A stretch of DNA of 64,000 nucleotides from Paenirhizobium daejeonense (GCF_014280875.1 NZ_JACLAL010000011.1:62001-126000); one strand, 5' to 3'; positions 46,566-55,630 are shown, counted from the first letter of the stretch. The notes: a model not told the origin generated them from the letters alone. Numbers and translations: made by a program.

Positions 46566-47570
46566 ATGAAACTGGTACCGAAGGACGAGCCCATGGCTGA
46601 GAAAATCATCATCGACACCGATCCGGGTCAGGACGACGCCTTTGCCATTCTGCTGGCGCTTGCCAGCCCCGAAGTCGAACTGTTGGGCATCACCACGGTC
46701 GCCGGCAATGTTCCGCTGAGCCTCACCCACCGCAATGCGCGGCAGGTGCTGGAACTCGCGGGCCGGCCCGAAGTCCCCGTCTTCGCAGGCTGCGCGAAAC
46801 CAATGGCCGTGCCGCTGGTCACCGCCGAACATGTTCATGGCGCAACTGGGCTCGACGGAGCCGAACTGCCGGAACCTGTCATGCCGCTGCAGGATCGCCA
46901 TGCCGTCGACTTCATCATCGATACGCTGATGAGTGAACCTGAGGGATCCGTGACGCTCTGCCCGCTTGGTCCCCTCACCAATATCGGGACAGCGCTGACC
47001 AAGGCCCCGGAAATCGCCTCGCGCATCCGTCGCATCGTCCTGATGGGGGGAGGCCTGTTCGAAGGCGGCAACATCACACCTGCCGCCGAGTTCAACATCT
47101 TCGTCGATCCGCAGGCCGCCGCCATCGTCTTCGCCTCCGGCGTCCCGATCGTCATGATGCCGCTCGACGTGACCCACAAGGTGCGCACGACGCGCGAACG
47201 GGTCGAGCGCATCCGTGCCCTGGAAGGTGAGTTCGGCGCGGTGACGGCCGGCTGGCTCGACTATTTCGAGCGCTTCGACGAGGAGAAATACGGAACCGAC
47301 GGCGGCCCGCTGCACGATCCGAACGTGATCGCCTACTTGATCCGGCCGGACATCTACGACGGTCGCCATTGCAACGTCGAGATCGAGACCGAATCCGAAC
47401 TGACCAAGGGCATGACGGTGGTCGACTGGTGGAAGGTCAGCGGCCGCCCGGCCAATGCGTTTTTCGTCCGTGACGTGGACGACGCGGCATTCTTTTCGCT
47501 TCTGACGGAGCGTCTGGCGGTTCTGGCGTCTGCGACATCCGTTGCGCCGCGCCAGCGGGTCGGCGCATGA
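46566..47570 (+). CDS. Inosine/uridine-preferring nucleoside hydrolase family protein
   Basis: A 334-residue hydrolase that cleaves the N-glycosidic bond of ribonucleosides. The calcium-binding motif DTDPGQDDA is at about residues 17-25, and further family segments are ITTVAGNV and the C-terminal DVTHKV and DPNVIAYL. ATG 46566 was chosen for its AGGAGG eight bases upstream; a second ATG at 46593 would remove nine residues. It follows the IOR gene by 16 bases and may be co-transcribed, though its function fits the nearby pseudouridine genes better. Confidence 0.92.
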   Translation: MKLVPKDEPMAEKIIIDTDPGQDDAFAILLALASPEVELLGITTVAGNVPLSLTHRNARQVLELAGRPEVPVFAGCAKPMAVPLVTAEHVHGATGLDGAELPEPVMPLQDRHAVDFIIDTLMSEPEGSVTLCPLGPLTNIGTALTKAPEIASRIRRIVLMGGGLFEGGNITPAAEFNIFVDPQAAAIVFASGVPIVMMPLDVTHKVRTTRERVERIRALEGEFGAVTAGWLDYFERFDEEKYGTDGGPLHDPNVIAYLIRPDIYDGRHCNVEIETESELTKGMTVVDWWKVSGRPANAFFVRDVDDAAFFSLLTERLAVLASATSVAPRQRVGA

Positions 47571-47615
47571 GCCGAGGCAAAGAGGGAGCGGTGCCGAAAG
47601 TTGCCGGACACCGCC

Positions 47616-47649
47616 CCAAAAACCGGCCTTCGGGGGATGAGAAGGCCGG
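47616..47649 (-). terminator. Intrinsic terminator of the enoyl-CoA hydratase gene
   Basis: Minus strand stem CCGGCCTTC (47649-47641) and GAAGGCCGG (47631-47623), then TTTTTGG (47622-47616). It lies just past the stop at 47657. Plus-strand transcripts from the nucleoside hydrolase gene would also meet the stem but not a T run. Confidence 0.85.
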
Positions 47650-47656
47650 GGGAACT

Positions 47657-48481
47657 TTAGTCGTCCAGCCCCTTGAACGGGGCGTCACGCACCTCGAGAT
47701 ATTCCTTCAGGGACATCTTGCCGAGATTGGCCATCCACTCCTGACCCTTGCGGCTGACGTGGAGTGCTGCGATCGCATGCACGTTGTAGTCCATCGAGGT
47801 CATCAGGCCGGCAGCGATCTGCTGGTTGTTGATAGATGCCTTGGCATACTTGATCGCCGGAACCGGCATGCGCGCCAGCTTGCGGGCGAGGTTCTCGGTC
47901 TTTTCCTTGAGCTCGGCGGCCGGCACGATCTTGTTGATCAAATGCATCCGCAGCGCTTCCTCGGCATCGACGACATCGCCGGTATACATCAGATAGCGAA
48001 CGTCGCGGGTGGCCATGAGCCAGGGCATGAACAGCGAGGGCGGACCGGAATTGTGACGCACTTCCGGCTCGCCGAACTTGGCGGTGTCGGCGGCGATCGC
48101 GAGGTCGCAGGCCATCATCAGTTCGAGAGCGCCGGCAAGCGCATAGCCGTTGACGGAAGCGATGACCGGGATCGGCGCCTTCCAGATGTTGAGGAGCGCC
48201 TGGGTGTTCTCACCCATGTCGGCATGCCAGTCCTCGATATCGACGTCATAATCGGCACCCTGCAGATCGTAGCCGGCGGAGAACGCCCGGCCGGCACCCG
48301 TGATCACCAGCGCATTGATATCCGGATCCGCGACGGCCGCAGCCACGGCGGCGTCGATTTCACGGATCGCCGTCTTGTTCATCGCATTCAGCTTGTCAGG
48401 ACGGTTGAGGGTGATGGTCGCGAACTTGTCGGTCGCGTCCTTCTCGAAAAGGATGGTCTCGAAAACAGGCATGTCGCTCAT
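47657..48481 (-). CDS. Enoyl-CoA hydratase/isomerase family protein
   Basis: A 274-residue crotonase-fold protein. The oxyanion-hole segments are ITGAGRAFSAGYDLQG near 60-75 and the GYALAGALEL loop near 116-125. The N-terminus (FATITLNRPDKLNAMN) is typical. Glu/Asp placement in the second catalytic loop (EVRHNSGPPS) differs from classical enoyl-CoA hydratase, so hydrolase, isomerase or lyase activity is possible. Transcribed with psuG and psuK upstream, separated from psuG by 24 bases. Confidence 0.9.
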   Translation of the reverse strand: MSDMPVFETILFEKDATDKFATITLNRPDKLNAMNKTAIREIDAAVAAAVADPDINALVITGAGRAFSAGYDLQGADYDVDIEDWHADMGENTQALLNIWKAPIPVIASVNGYALAGALELMMACDLAIAADTAKFGEPEVRHNSGPPSLFMPWLMATRDVRYLMYTGDVVDAEEALRMHLINKIVPAAELKEKTENLARKLARMPVPAIKYAKASINNQQIAAGLMTSMDYNVHAIAALHVSRKGQEWMANLGKMSLKEYLEVRDAPFKGLDD

Positions 48482-48505
48482 GGGGGCGTTCCTTTCGTGA
48501 AATCT

Positions 48506-49432
48506 CTAGCGGCCGACAGTGAGTGCGCTGATGGCGACGGCAATCCTTGCCGCGAGCGCGGCGTTGTTCATCACCAGCGCGATATTCGCCTTGAGGCTGC
48601 TGCCCTCGGACAGTTCGTTGATCCGGGCAAGCAGGAAAGGCGTCACGTCCTTGCGGGTCACGCCGCGCTCTTCAGCCTCGGCGAGAGCATCGGCAATCGT
48701 CGCATTGATGAAGGCCGGATCGAGTGCCGCATCTTCCGGAATGGGATTGGCGATCAGCAGGCCCGTTCCCGAACCGAGCGTATGGTGGCTGACGATGGCC
48801 TTGGCGAGATCCTCGGCGCTGTCGAGACGATGATCGGCCTTCTCGCCGCTGTCTCGGGTGAAGAAGGCGGGGAAGGCATCCGTGCCGTAGGCGATGACCG
48901 GAACGCGCTGCGTCTCGAGAAATTCCAGCGTCTTCGGAATATCGAGGATCGACTTGACGCCGGCGCAGACGACGGCCGTGCCCGTCCGGCCGAGTTCGGT
49001 GAGATCGGCCGAGATGTCGAAGCTCTCCTCCGCGCCGCGATGCACGCCGCCGACGCCACCCGTCGCGAAGACCGGAATGCCGGCAAGCTCGGCAATGCGC
49101 ATGGTCGCCGAAACCGTCGTGCCGGCCGTACCACCACGCGTCATCACTGCGGCGAGATCGCGACCCGAAGCCTTGACCGCGCTCTTGTCGGCGGCAAGCG
49201 CGGCAAGCGTTTCGCGATCGAGGCCGGCATGCAGCTTGCCGCCAATCACGGCGATGGTCGCGGGCACCGCGCCGTTCGCCCGGATGGTGTCTTCCACCGC
49301 AATCGCGGTTTCCAGATTGGCCGGATATGGCATGCCATGGGTGATGATGGTCGATTCGAGCGCCACGACGGGACGGCCGTCAGCAAGCGCTGCGGCAACT
49401 TCGGCACTCATTTCGGGTTTCAGGAGAGGCAT
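48506..49432 (-). CDS. psuG: Pseudouridine-5'-phosphate glycosidase PsuG
   Basis: A 308-residue enzyme that splits pseudouridine 5'-phosphate into uracil and ribose 5-phosphate. Family features: VALESTIITHGMPYP near 20-35, TVSATMRIAELAGIPVFATGG-like region and the KSILDIPKTLE segment with the catalytic lysine region near 155. It lies 33 bases after psuK, completing the two-step pathway. Confidence 0.95.
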   Translation of the reverse strand: MPLLKPEMSAEVAAALADGRPVVALESTIITHGMPYPANLETAIAVEDTIRANGAVPATIAVIGGKLHAGLDRETLAALAADKSAVKASGRDLAAVMTRGGTAGTTVSATMRIAELAGIPVFATGGVGGVHRGAEESFDISADLTELGRTGTAVVCAGVKSILDIPKTLEFLETQRVPVIAYGTDAFPAFFTRDSGEKADHRLDSAEDLAKAIVSHHTLGSGTGLLIANPIPEDAALDPAFINATIADALAEAEERGVTRKDVTPFLLARINELSEGSSLKANIALVMNNAALAARIAVAISALTVGR

Positions 49433-49465
49433 GATTTCAGTTGTTCCTTTCAGTATGCAGGCGAG

Positions 49466-50584
49466 TCAGTCTTCGAGGCGATGAAGGTTCGCCTCGATGA
49501 AATGCGCCGAAAGTGCGGGGTGAACGCTGGTGGTGCATTCGGTAGTAAGCGTGCCCATGAGGCTGCCGATGCGGGCCGCGCGGACGATATCGTCACCGGA
49601 AATGATCCGGTTGAGTGTCGCGGCGATCATCGCGTCGCCGGCACCGGTCATGTCGACCGGCCGAGCCGGAACCGCTGCGAAGCTCGCAATCCCGTCCTGC
49701 GCGGCAACGGCAACGCCGGTGGAACCGAGGGTGACCACGGCTTCGGTAGCGCCCGCGGCCTGGAGTGCGCGCGCCGCATCGCGCGCCTCATCCAGCGAAG
49801 CGCCGGATGCCGGCATCTGCCAGCCGAGGAAGGCGCAAGCCTCCGCAATGTTCATGAAGACGATATCGACGCCGGAAAGATCCTTCGGCAGTCGGGCGAC
49901 CTTCGGCGTCGAAACGGCGTCGATCGCAAGCCTCGCGCGCGAACCGCGCTTACGCACGATCAGCGCCTCGAGAGTTTCGGCCGGAAGGTTGCAGTCGGCA
50001 AAAATCCAGGTGGCCGAACCGATATGCGACCAGACGCGGTCGAGCACGGCCGGCTGGAACTCCTCGAAGATCGCCATGTCGGCAAGACCAAAGCGCAGGG
50101 CGCCGGTCGATTCCAGCAGCGCGACGTATTCGGCGGTGCGACCCTTGTCGCTGATCTGCACCTGGCTGACATCGACGCCCCGCTCGCGCAGATGGCCGAG
50201 GATCTCCCGGCCCGGCTCGTCATTGCCGATGATCGAGATGAAACTCGTTTCCGTGCCGAGCAGGGCAAGGTTTTCCGTCACGTTGCGTGCTACGCCGCCA
50301 CTGGTCCGCGATCCCTGAACGGGATTGGAAGTATCTTCCACCAGCGGATCGAGTGCGCGATACTTGCGGTCGAAGACGGCACCGCCAAGGCAGGCAACAC
50401 GCCGGGCCGCCGGCAGCACATAGCCGCGACCGAGAATGTAGCCCTTCTGAATGAGCTGGACGATATGCGCGGCAACGGTGGAGCGCGCCAGCCCCATCAT
50501 GGTGGCGATCTCCTGCTGCCCGGCAAAGGGATTGGCCTTCACCAGCTCCAGAACCGCGCGTTCCTGCTCTCCGAGTTCTTCCAT
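49466..50584 (-). CDS. psuK: Pseudouridine kinase PsuK with N-terminal helix-turn-helix (PfkB family)
   Basis: A 372-residue two-part protein. Residues 1-55 form a winged helix (QQEIATMMGLARSTVAAHIVQLIQKGYI), and the rest is a PfkB sugar kinase with the anion-hole motif TGAGDAM near 318. The kinase makes pseudouridine 5'-phosphate for PsuG. The DNA-binding domain suggests self-control, as in E. coli kinases of this kind, and a long inverted repeat lies about 50-80 bases upstream. It is divergent from the oxygenase/ABC operon. Confidence 0.92.
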   Translation of the reverse strand: MEELGEQERAVLELVKANPFAGQQEIATMMGLARSTVAAHIVQLIQKGYILGRGYVLPAARRVACLGGAVFDRKYRALDPLVEDTSNPVQGSRTSGGVARNVTENLALLGTETSFISIIGNDEPGREILGHLRERGVDVSQVQISDKGRTAEYVALLESTGALRFGLADMAIFEEFQPAVLDRVWSHIGSATWIFADCNLPAETLEALIVRKRGSRARLAIDAVSTPKVARLPKDLSGVDIVFMNIAEACAFLGWQMPASGASLDEARDAARALQAAGATEAVVTLGSTGVAVAAQDGIASFAAVPARPVDMTGAGDAMIAATLNRIISGDDIVRAARIGSLMGTLTTECTTSVHPALSAHFIEANLHRLED

Positions 50585-50636
50585 CCTTGCCCGACCGCGT
50601 TTTTCGAAAAATTGCTGCTATCGGGATATGGACAAC

Positions 50637-50662
50637 AACAGATGTTTTTGTCAACATCTGTT
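50637..50662. promoter_or_regulatory. Inverted repeat (10-bp arms) in the psuK/oxygenase divergent promoter
   Basis: AACAGATGTT (50637-50646) and AACATCTGTT (50653-50662) form a perfect inverted repeat around TTTGTC. On the minus strand a consensus -35, TTGACA (50653-50648), lies within it, with a weak -10 near 50630-50624. A protein bound here would block psuK transcription and could affect the divergent operon. The winged-helix part of PsuK is the best local candidate. Confidence 0.75.
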
Positions 50663-50714
50663 TATAAAAGGAGCGACGATCAAGATCGCTCCATGCCAGA
50701 GGGAAATCGTCGTC

Positions 50715-51683
50715 ATGCAGCGTGAGACAACGCCACAGGTCTCTGAACAGACCATTCCGGTCATCGATGTCGCTCCGTTCATCACGGGAGGAGAAGGTGC
50801 TTCGGACGTAGTTCGCCAGCTTGAAACGGCGGCTCGCGACACCGGCTTCTTCCTCGTCACCGGTCATGGCGTCTCATCGGAAATCACAAAGCGGCTTTAC
50901 GATCTCGCCCGTTCGTTCTTCGATTTTCCGCAGGAATGGAAAGTCACGCAGGGCCGGACCACGGATCTCGACGGCGGCGTCGCATTCTCGCCCATCGCGG
51001 ACGAGGCCCTTGCCGCAACGCTCGGCATCAAGACCCCCGGCGACTACAAGGAAAGCCTGAACTACGGCCCCCGTCTCAAGGGTGGCGCTTGGCCCGACCA
51101 GCCGGCCGGTCTTCGGCAGGCCTTCATCGACTATTTCGGCGAAATGGAGCGACTGGCATTTCATCTCCGCCAGGCATTCTGCGCGGCAATCGGCCTGCCG
51201 GCCGAATACTTCGAACCCTCCTTTGTCGATCACCTCTCGGCGCTTCGGGTCATCAACTATCCGGAGCAGGAGGAAACGCCCCTGCCCGGCCAGATGCGCG
51301 CCGGCATGCATACGGATTACGGCTTCATGACTATCCTGCGCTCGGAAGCGTCCCCCGGCGGGCTGCAAGTCCAGCGCCGCGACGGCGAGTGGCTGGATGC
51401 GCCCAATATCGAAGGCGCCTATGTGGTCAACATCGGCGACGCCTTCATGCGCTGGACGAATGACGAATGGGTCTCGACACCGCATCGGGTGGCAAACCCG
51501 CCGGGCGATCGCAAGGGCAGCGCGCGGCGGCAATCCATTCCCTTCTTCCTGAACCCGAACGCCGGAACCGTGATCGAATGCCTCGCGCCCTTCACCCGGC
51601 ACGGCAAGGCCGCGAAATACGACCCGATAACCTACGGCGAATACATCGCGCTGAAGACCAGCCAGGCTTTTTCCAAGTCCTGA
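50715..51683 (+). CDS. Isopenicillin-N-synthase-like Fe(II)/2-oxoglutarate dioxygenase
   Basis: A 322-residue non-haem iron oxygenase. The DIOX_N region covers about 13-130, and the jelly-roll domain has the iron triad His199, Asp201 (HTDYGF) and His257 (PHRVAN) plus the RxS motif for 2-oxoglutarate at Arg272-Ser274. Bacterial members often hydroxylate amino acids, nucleobases or natural products; the substrate is unknown. The start ATG at 50715 gives the conserved IPVIDVAPF near residue 14. It heads an apparent operon with a polyamine/nucleoside-like ABC importer and is divergent from psuK, so the imported compound may be its substrate. Confidence 0.9.
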   Translation: MQRETTPQVSEQTIPVIDVAPFITGGEGASDVVRQLETAARDTGFFLVTGHGVSSEITKRLYDLARSFFDFPQEWKVTQGRTTDLDGGVAFSPIADEALAATLGIKTPGDYKESLNYGPRLKGGAWPDQPAGLRQAFIDYFGEMERLAFHLRQAFCAAIGLPAEYFEPSFVDHLSALRVINYPEQEETPLPGQMRAGMHTDYGFMTILRSEASPGGLQVQRRDGEWLDAPNIEGAYVVNIGDAFMRWTNDEWVSTPHRVANPPGDRKGSARRQSIPFFLNPNAGTVIECLAPFTRHGKAAKYDPITYGEYIALKTSQAFSKS

Positions 51684-51751
51684 CGGCAAAGGACGAAGCG
51701 AAATCCGCAATACGCATGCACTGAACGACCTGAACAACAAGGGGAACTGAA

Positions 51752-52789
51752 ATGACGAATTTGACGAGACGCCAGACGCTTTCGGCGATGGCGGGACTTT
51801 CCGCCGCCGCCATGTTCGGCCTGCCGGCACGCGCTCAGGAAAAAACCCTGGTGGTGCCGACGCTGGGCGGCGCCTGGGAACAGTTCTGGCGCAGCACGCT
51901 CGCGCCGGCCTTCACCGCCAAGAGCGGAGCCGCGGTGACGCTCGACGCCGGCAACGGCCGCGTCTGGAGCGCGAACCTGCGCGCCGCCGGCGTCGACAAG
52001 CCGCCCTATTCGTTCCTGATGACCAATGAGGCCTTCGCCAACAGCCTGCGCAAGGAAGGCTTCTTCGAAAAGCTCGACCTCACCAAGCTGCCAAACTACG
52101 CCGACCTCTACCCGCTCGCCAAGAAGACCGACGACTGGGGTGCCGTCGCCATGGTGTCGCCGATCGGTCTTGCCTACCGCACCGACCTCGTGTCGACGCC
52201 GCCGAAGGGCTGGAAGGACCTGTGGGAGAACCCGGAATTCAAGGGTCGCATCGGCCTCTACAATTTCGCCAACACCGCCGGCAAGATGGAGCTGATGCTG
52301 TTCTCCAAGATCTTCGGCAAGGACCAGTATGATGTCGACGCCGGCTTCAAGGCGCTCGAAAACCTCGGCCCCGTGATCCAGGCGGACTTCAACCTCTCCA
52401 CCGGCATCGCCGCCGGTGAATTTGTCGTCGCCCCCTTCGACTTCGGCGAGGTTGCTCGCCTCCGCAAGCAGGGCCTGCCGATCGATATCGTCGTGCCGGA
52501 GGAAGGCATGCTGATGTTCGACCAGACGCTCAATATCCTCGTCAACGCGCCGGAGAAGGAACTCGCCTACGAATACGCGAACTTCATGCTGTCGCCGGAA
52601 GCCCAGACGCTGCTGATGAAGGAATTCTTCGTCTCGCCGACCAATGCCAAGGTCGTGGTTCCCGATGACCTGAAGGCCGACGTTCCGATCTCGGGCGCCC
52701 AGATGGACAATATCCTGACCTGGGACTGGGAGTTCATGAACAGCAAACAGGCCGAATTCGCCGAGACCTGGGCAAAGACCGTCAAGTAA
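51752..52789 (+). CDS. ABC transporter substrate-binding protein, polyamine-type (SBP family 1/8)
   Basis: Periplasmic binding protein of 345 residues. The N-terminus TRRQTLSAMAG with Arg6-Arg7 is a likely Tat signal, cut near PARAQ (about residue 29). The mature sequence (VVPTLGGAWEQFW) is of the PotD/iron(III)-type class used by spermidine/putrescine and opine-like importers. It starts 68 bases after the oxygenase gene and is followed by a hairpin and then ATPase and permease genes. Confidence 0.92.
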   Translation: MTNLTRRQTLSAMAGLSAAAMFGLPARAQEKTLVVPTLGGAWEQFWRSTLAPAFTAKSGAAVTLDAGNGRVWSANLRAAGVDKPPYSFLMTNEAFANSLRKEGFFEKLDLTKLPNYADLYPLAKKTDDWGAVAMVSPIGLAYRTDLVSTPPKGWKDLWENPEFKGRIGLYNFANTAGKMELMLFSKIFGKDQYDVDAGFKALENLGPVIQADFNLSTGIAAGEFVVAPFDFGEVARLRKQGLPIDIVVPEEGMLMFDQTLNILVNAPEKELAYEYANFMLSPEAQTLLMKEFFVSPTNAKVVVPDDLKADVPISGAQMDNILTWDWEFMNSKQAEFAETWAKTVK

Positions 52790-52839
52790 GCTTGCCGGAA
52801 GGGCGGGCATACGCAAGCGTACCCCCGTCCCTATGCATG

Positions 52840-52868
52840 CCAGGCCGGCAATCCCTCCGCCGGCCTGG
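52840..52868 (+). other. GC-rich hairpin after the binding-protein gene
   Basis: CCAGGCCGGC (52840-52849) and GCCGGCCTGG (52859-52868) form a 10-bp stem with a 9-base loop, followed by ATTTTCG. It lies between the binding-protein and ATPase genes. Such hairpins commonly lower expression of the membrane genes relative to the binding protein. Confidence 0.7.
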
Positions 52869-52930
52869 ATTTTCGACATCGAGGCATGCCTGCGCTTTTC
52901 TTTCGCGGGCCATAGGGAAAGTTGAACACC

Positions 52931-53989
52931 ATGACAGAGGTTAGCATCGAGCGGCTGACCAAGGACTACGGCAGCTCACGCGCCGTGGACGGGATCTCCA
53001 TCCGCATCGGCGAGGGCGAGTTCGTGTCGCTGCTGGGACCATCCGGTTGCGGCAAGACCACGACGCTGAAGATGATCGCCGGTTTCGAGGACGTTTCGAG
53101 CGGCGCGATCCGCTTCGACGGCAAGGATGTCGTGCACGTTCCCGCCGAAAAGCGCGATATCGGCATGGTGTTCCAGAACTATGCACTGTTTCCGCACATG
53201 ACGGTTGCCGGCAATCTCGCCTTCGGGCTGGAGATGCGCAAGGTGCCAAAGGCCGAGATGCGCGACCGCATCGCCAAGGTGCTCGACATGGTGCAGCTGT
53301 CGAGCCATGCCGACCGCTATCCCCGCCAGCTTTCCGGCGGCCAGCAGCAGCGCGTTGCGCTCGCCCGGGCTCTCGTCATTGAGCCGAAGATCCTGCTGCT
53401 CGACGAGCCACTCGCCAACCTCGACGCCAAGCTGCGCGAGGAAATGCGCGTCTTCATCCGTGACATCCAGCGCCGCGTAGGCATCACCACCGTCTACGTC
53501 ACTCACGACCAGGCCGAGGCGATGACCATGTCCGACCGCGTCGTCGTCATGTTCGGCGGCCGGATCGCCCAGTGCGGCAGTCCTTCGGACATTTACGAGC
53601 GCCCCGCCAGCACCGAGGTGGCGAAGTTCGTCGGTCAGGTCAATCTCCTGCCCGCCTCGGTCGAGACTGTTTCTGGCAATGGCCGCTACGGCGTGACGAG
53701 CGCGCTCGGCCCGGCAGAAGTCGCCTGCGACCGCGCACTGAAGCAGGGAGAGACGATAACCCTTGCGGTCCGCCCCGAAGGCATCGAGATAGCTACTTCC
53801 GGCGAGGGGACTGCGGCGACCGTTCTGTCCAGCTACTATTCCGGCAGCCTCATGGACTATCGCCTGAAGCTCGACGCCGGCACCGAAATCGACGTCCAGA
53901 CCTTCCCGCGCCACCGTTTCGCCGATGGCGAGCAGGTGAAGCTGATCGTCCCCTCCGACCGCTACTGGGTATTGGAGGCCGTCGCATGA
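52931..53989 (+). CDS. ABC transporter ATPase, PotA-like
   Basis: A 352-residue ATPase. Walker A is GPSGCGKT near residue 38, the signature LSGGQQQR near 135 and Walker B ILLLDEP near 154. A C-terminal TOBE domain (about 275-350) is typical of polyamine/iron/sulfate importers. ATG 52931 was chosen over the TTG at 52922. The stop overlaps the first permease gene by ATGA. Confidence 0.95.
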   Translation: MTEVSIERLTKDYGSSRAVDGISIRIGEGEFVSLLGPSGCGKTTTLKMIAGFEDVSSGAIRFDGKDVVHVPAEKRDIGMVFQNYALFPHMTVAGNLAFGLEMRKVPKAEMRDRIAKVLDMVQLSSHADRYPRQLSGGQQQRVALARALVIEPKILLLDEPLANLDAKLREEMRVFIRDIQRRVGITTVYVTHDQAEAMTMSDRVVVMFGGRIAQCGSPSDIYERPASTEVAKFVGQVNLLPASVETVSGNGRYGVTSALGPAEVACDRALKQGETITLAVRPEGIEIATSGEGTAATVLSSYYSGSLMDYRLKLDAGTEIDVQTFPRHRFADGEQVKLIVPSDRYWVLEAVA

Positions 53990-54846
53990 CGGAAGCTGGT
54001 TTCAGACGTCACGCCCCGCTTCTGCTGATCGCGCCCGCCGCAATCCTGCTCTTCGTCTTCATCCTGCTGCCCTATCTCACCATCGTCGTGATGAGCTTTC
54101 GCACGCCGGGACAGGGCGCGCCCTATGGCGAAGGCTATACGCTGGCGAACTACATTCGCTTCTTGTCCGACAGCTTCTACATCGGCCAGACGCTGAACAC
54201 GCTGATGATCGGCTTCATCTGCACCATCGTCTGTCTCGTGCTGGGTTTCCCGGTTGCCTGGCAGCTTGCCCGCGGCAATTCGCGCTTTCGCGGCCTTGCC
54301 TATGGCATCGTGCTGTCTCCGCTTCTCGTCGGCATCGTCATCCGCAGCTACGGCTGGACGATCCTGCTCGGCAATAACGGCGTCATCAACCGCACGCTGA
54401 TGAACCTCGGCATCGTCGATCGTCCGGTCGGCCTGATGTACAACACGCTCGGCATCGTCGTCGCGCTCTCCCACGTCTTCCTGCCCTTCATGATCCTGCC
54501 GATCATGAACGCCATTCAGGGCATCGATCCCTCGCTGGAATCCGCCGCCCGCTCACTCGGCGCATCGAAGGCGACCATTTTCCGGCGCATCATCCTGCCG
54601 CTCGCCATGCCCGGCATCCAGGCCGGCTGCATCCTGACCTTCGTTCTCTCGCTGTCGGCCTATGTGACGCCATCCCTGATCGGCGGCTCCAAGGTGAAGA
54701 CCATGGCGGTCTCGGTCGTTGATGCGCTCGTGGACACCTTCCAGTGGCCTTTCGGCTCCGCACTGGCCCTCGGCCTCGCCGTCACCGGCGGCCTGATCGT
54801 CGTTGCCTTCTCGATGGCGACCCGCATGAAATGGAAGGCGAACTGA
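53986..54846 (+). CDS. ABC transporter permease, PotB-like
   Basis: Inner-membrane permease of 286 residues with six predicted helices (the first at about 12-35) and the EAA loop SLESAARSLGASKATIFRRI near 183. The ATG at 53986 overlaps the ATPase stop; the long open frame upstream is the ATPase gene read out of frame. It pairs with the next gene. Confidence 0.94.
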   Translation: MTEAGFRRHAPLLLIAPAAILLFVFILLPYLTIVVMSFRTPGQGAPYGEGYTLANYIRFLSDSFYIGQTLNTLMIGFICTIVCLVLGFPVAWQLARGNSRFRGLAYGIVLSPLLVGIVIRSYGWTILLGNNGVINRTLMNLGIVDRPVGLMYNTLGIVVALSHVFLPFMILPIMNAIQGIDPSLESAARSLGASKATIFRRIILPLAMPGIQAGCILTFVLSLSAYVTPSLIGGSKVKTMAVSVVDALVDTFQWPFGSALALGLAVTGGLIVVAFSMATRMKWKAN

Positions 54847-54847
54847 C

Positions 54848-55630
54848 ATGTCCAAGCGCTTCTTCACCGTCTACTGCCTGTTCATCTACGTCTTTCTGCT
54901 GGCGCCGATCCTCGTGGTCGTCGGCGCCTCGTTCAATGCCGGCGCGTTCCTCACCTTCCCGCCGCAGGGCCTGTCGCTGAAATGGTACAACGTCTTCTTC
55001 CACAACGAGGTCTTCCTCCGGGCGATCAAGACGTCGCTGTGGGTGGCCGCCGTATCGACCGTCATCTCCGGCGTCATCGGCACCATGGCGGCGATCTATT
55101 TCGTACAGTTCGCCGGCCGGCTGAAGGAAGCCGTGCGCATCACCATGATGGCGCCGCTGCTTCTTCCCGAAGTGCTGACCGCCATCGCGCTCTTGTTCTT
55201 CGTCTATACGATCGGCATCGGAACCCAGACGATGTTCGCGATGATCGTCGGGCATGTGCTGATTACCCTGCCTTTCGTATTCATCAACGTTTCCACGTCG
55301 CTTGAAAGCTACGATACAGCATGGAGCATGGCGGCCCGCAGCCTGGGTGCCGGAGCATTCACCCGCTTCCGTCGCATCATGCTGCCGCTCATCAAGCCGG
55401 GCGTCATCGGCGGCTGCCTCTTCGCCTTCATCATCTCCTTCGACATCTTCACCATTTCCTTCATGCTGAAGAGTGTCGGAACGGCGACCCTGCCGATCCA
55501 GCTTTACGACTACCTGCGCACCAACTTCACACCGGAAGCAGCCGCCGTCTCCACAATCTCGGTCGTGCTGACGCTGGTCGTCGTGGTGGTGACGGAGAAG
55601 TTCCTCGGCCTCAGGATCCACCGCTTCTGA
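54848..55630 (+). CDS. ABC transporter permease, PotC-like
   Basis: Second inner-membrane permease, 260 residues, six helices, with the EAA loop WSMAARSLGAGAFTRFRRI near 159. One base separates it from the preceding permease. It completes the four-part importer. A bidirectional hairpin lies after its stop. Confidence 0.94.
   Translation: MSKRFFTVYCLFIYVFLLAPILVVVGASFNAGAFLTFPPQGLSLKWYNVFFHNEVFLRAIKTSLWVAAVSTVISGVIGTMAAIYFVQFAGRLKEAVRITMMAPLLLPEVLTAIALLFFVYTIGIGTQTMFAMIVGHVLITLPFVFINVSTSLESYDTAWSMAARSLGAGAFTRFRRIMLPLIKPGVIGGCLFAFIISFDIFTISFMLKSVGTATLPIQLYDYLRTNFTPEAAAVSTISVVLTLVVVVVTEKFLGLRIHRF

Noticed and set aside
47567..50725. Plus-strand ORF of 1052 codons opposite the enoyl-CoA hydratase, psuG and psuK genes
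   Set aside because: It spans three well-supported minus-strand genes and has no recognisable domain.
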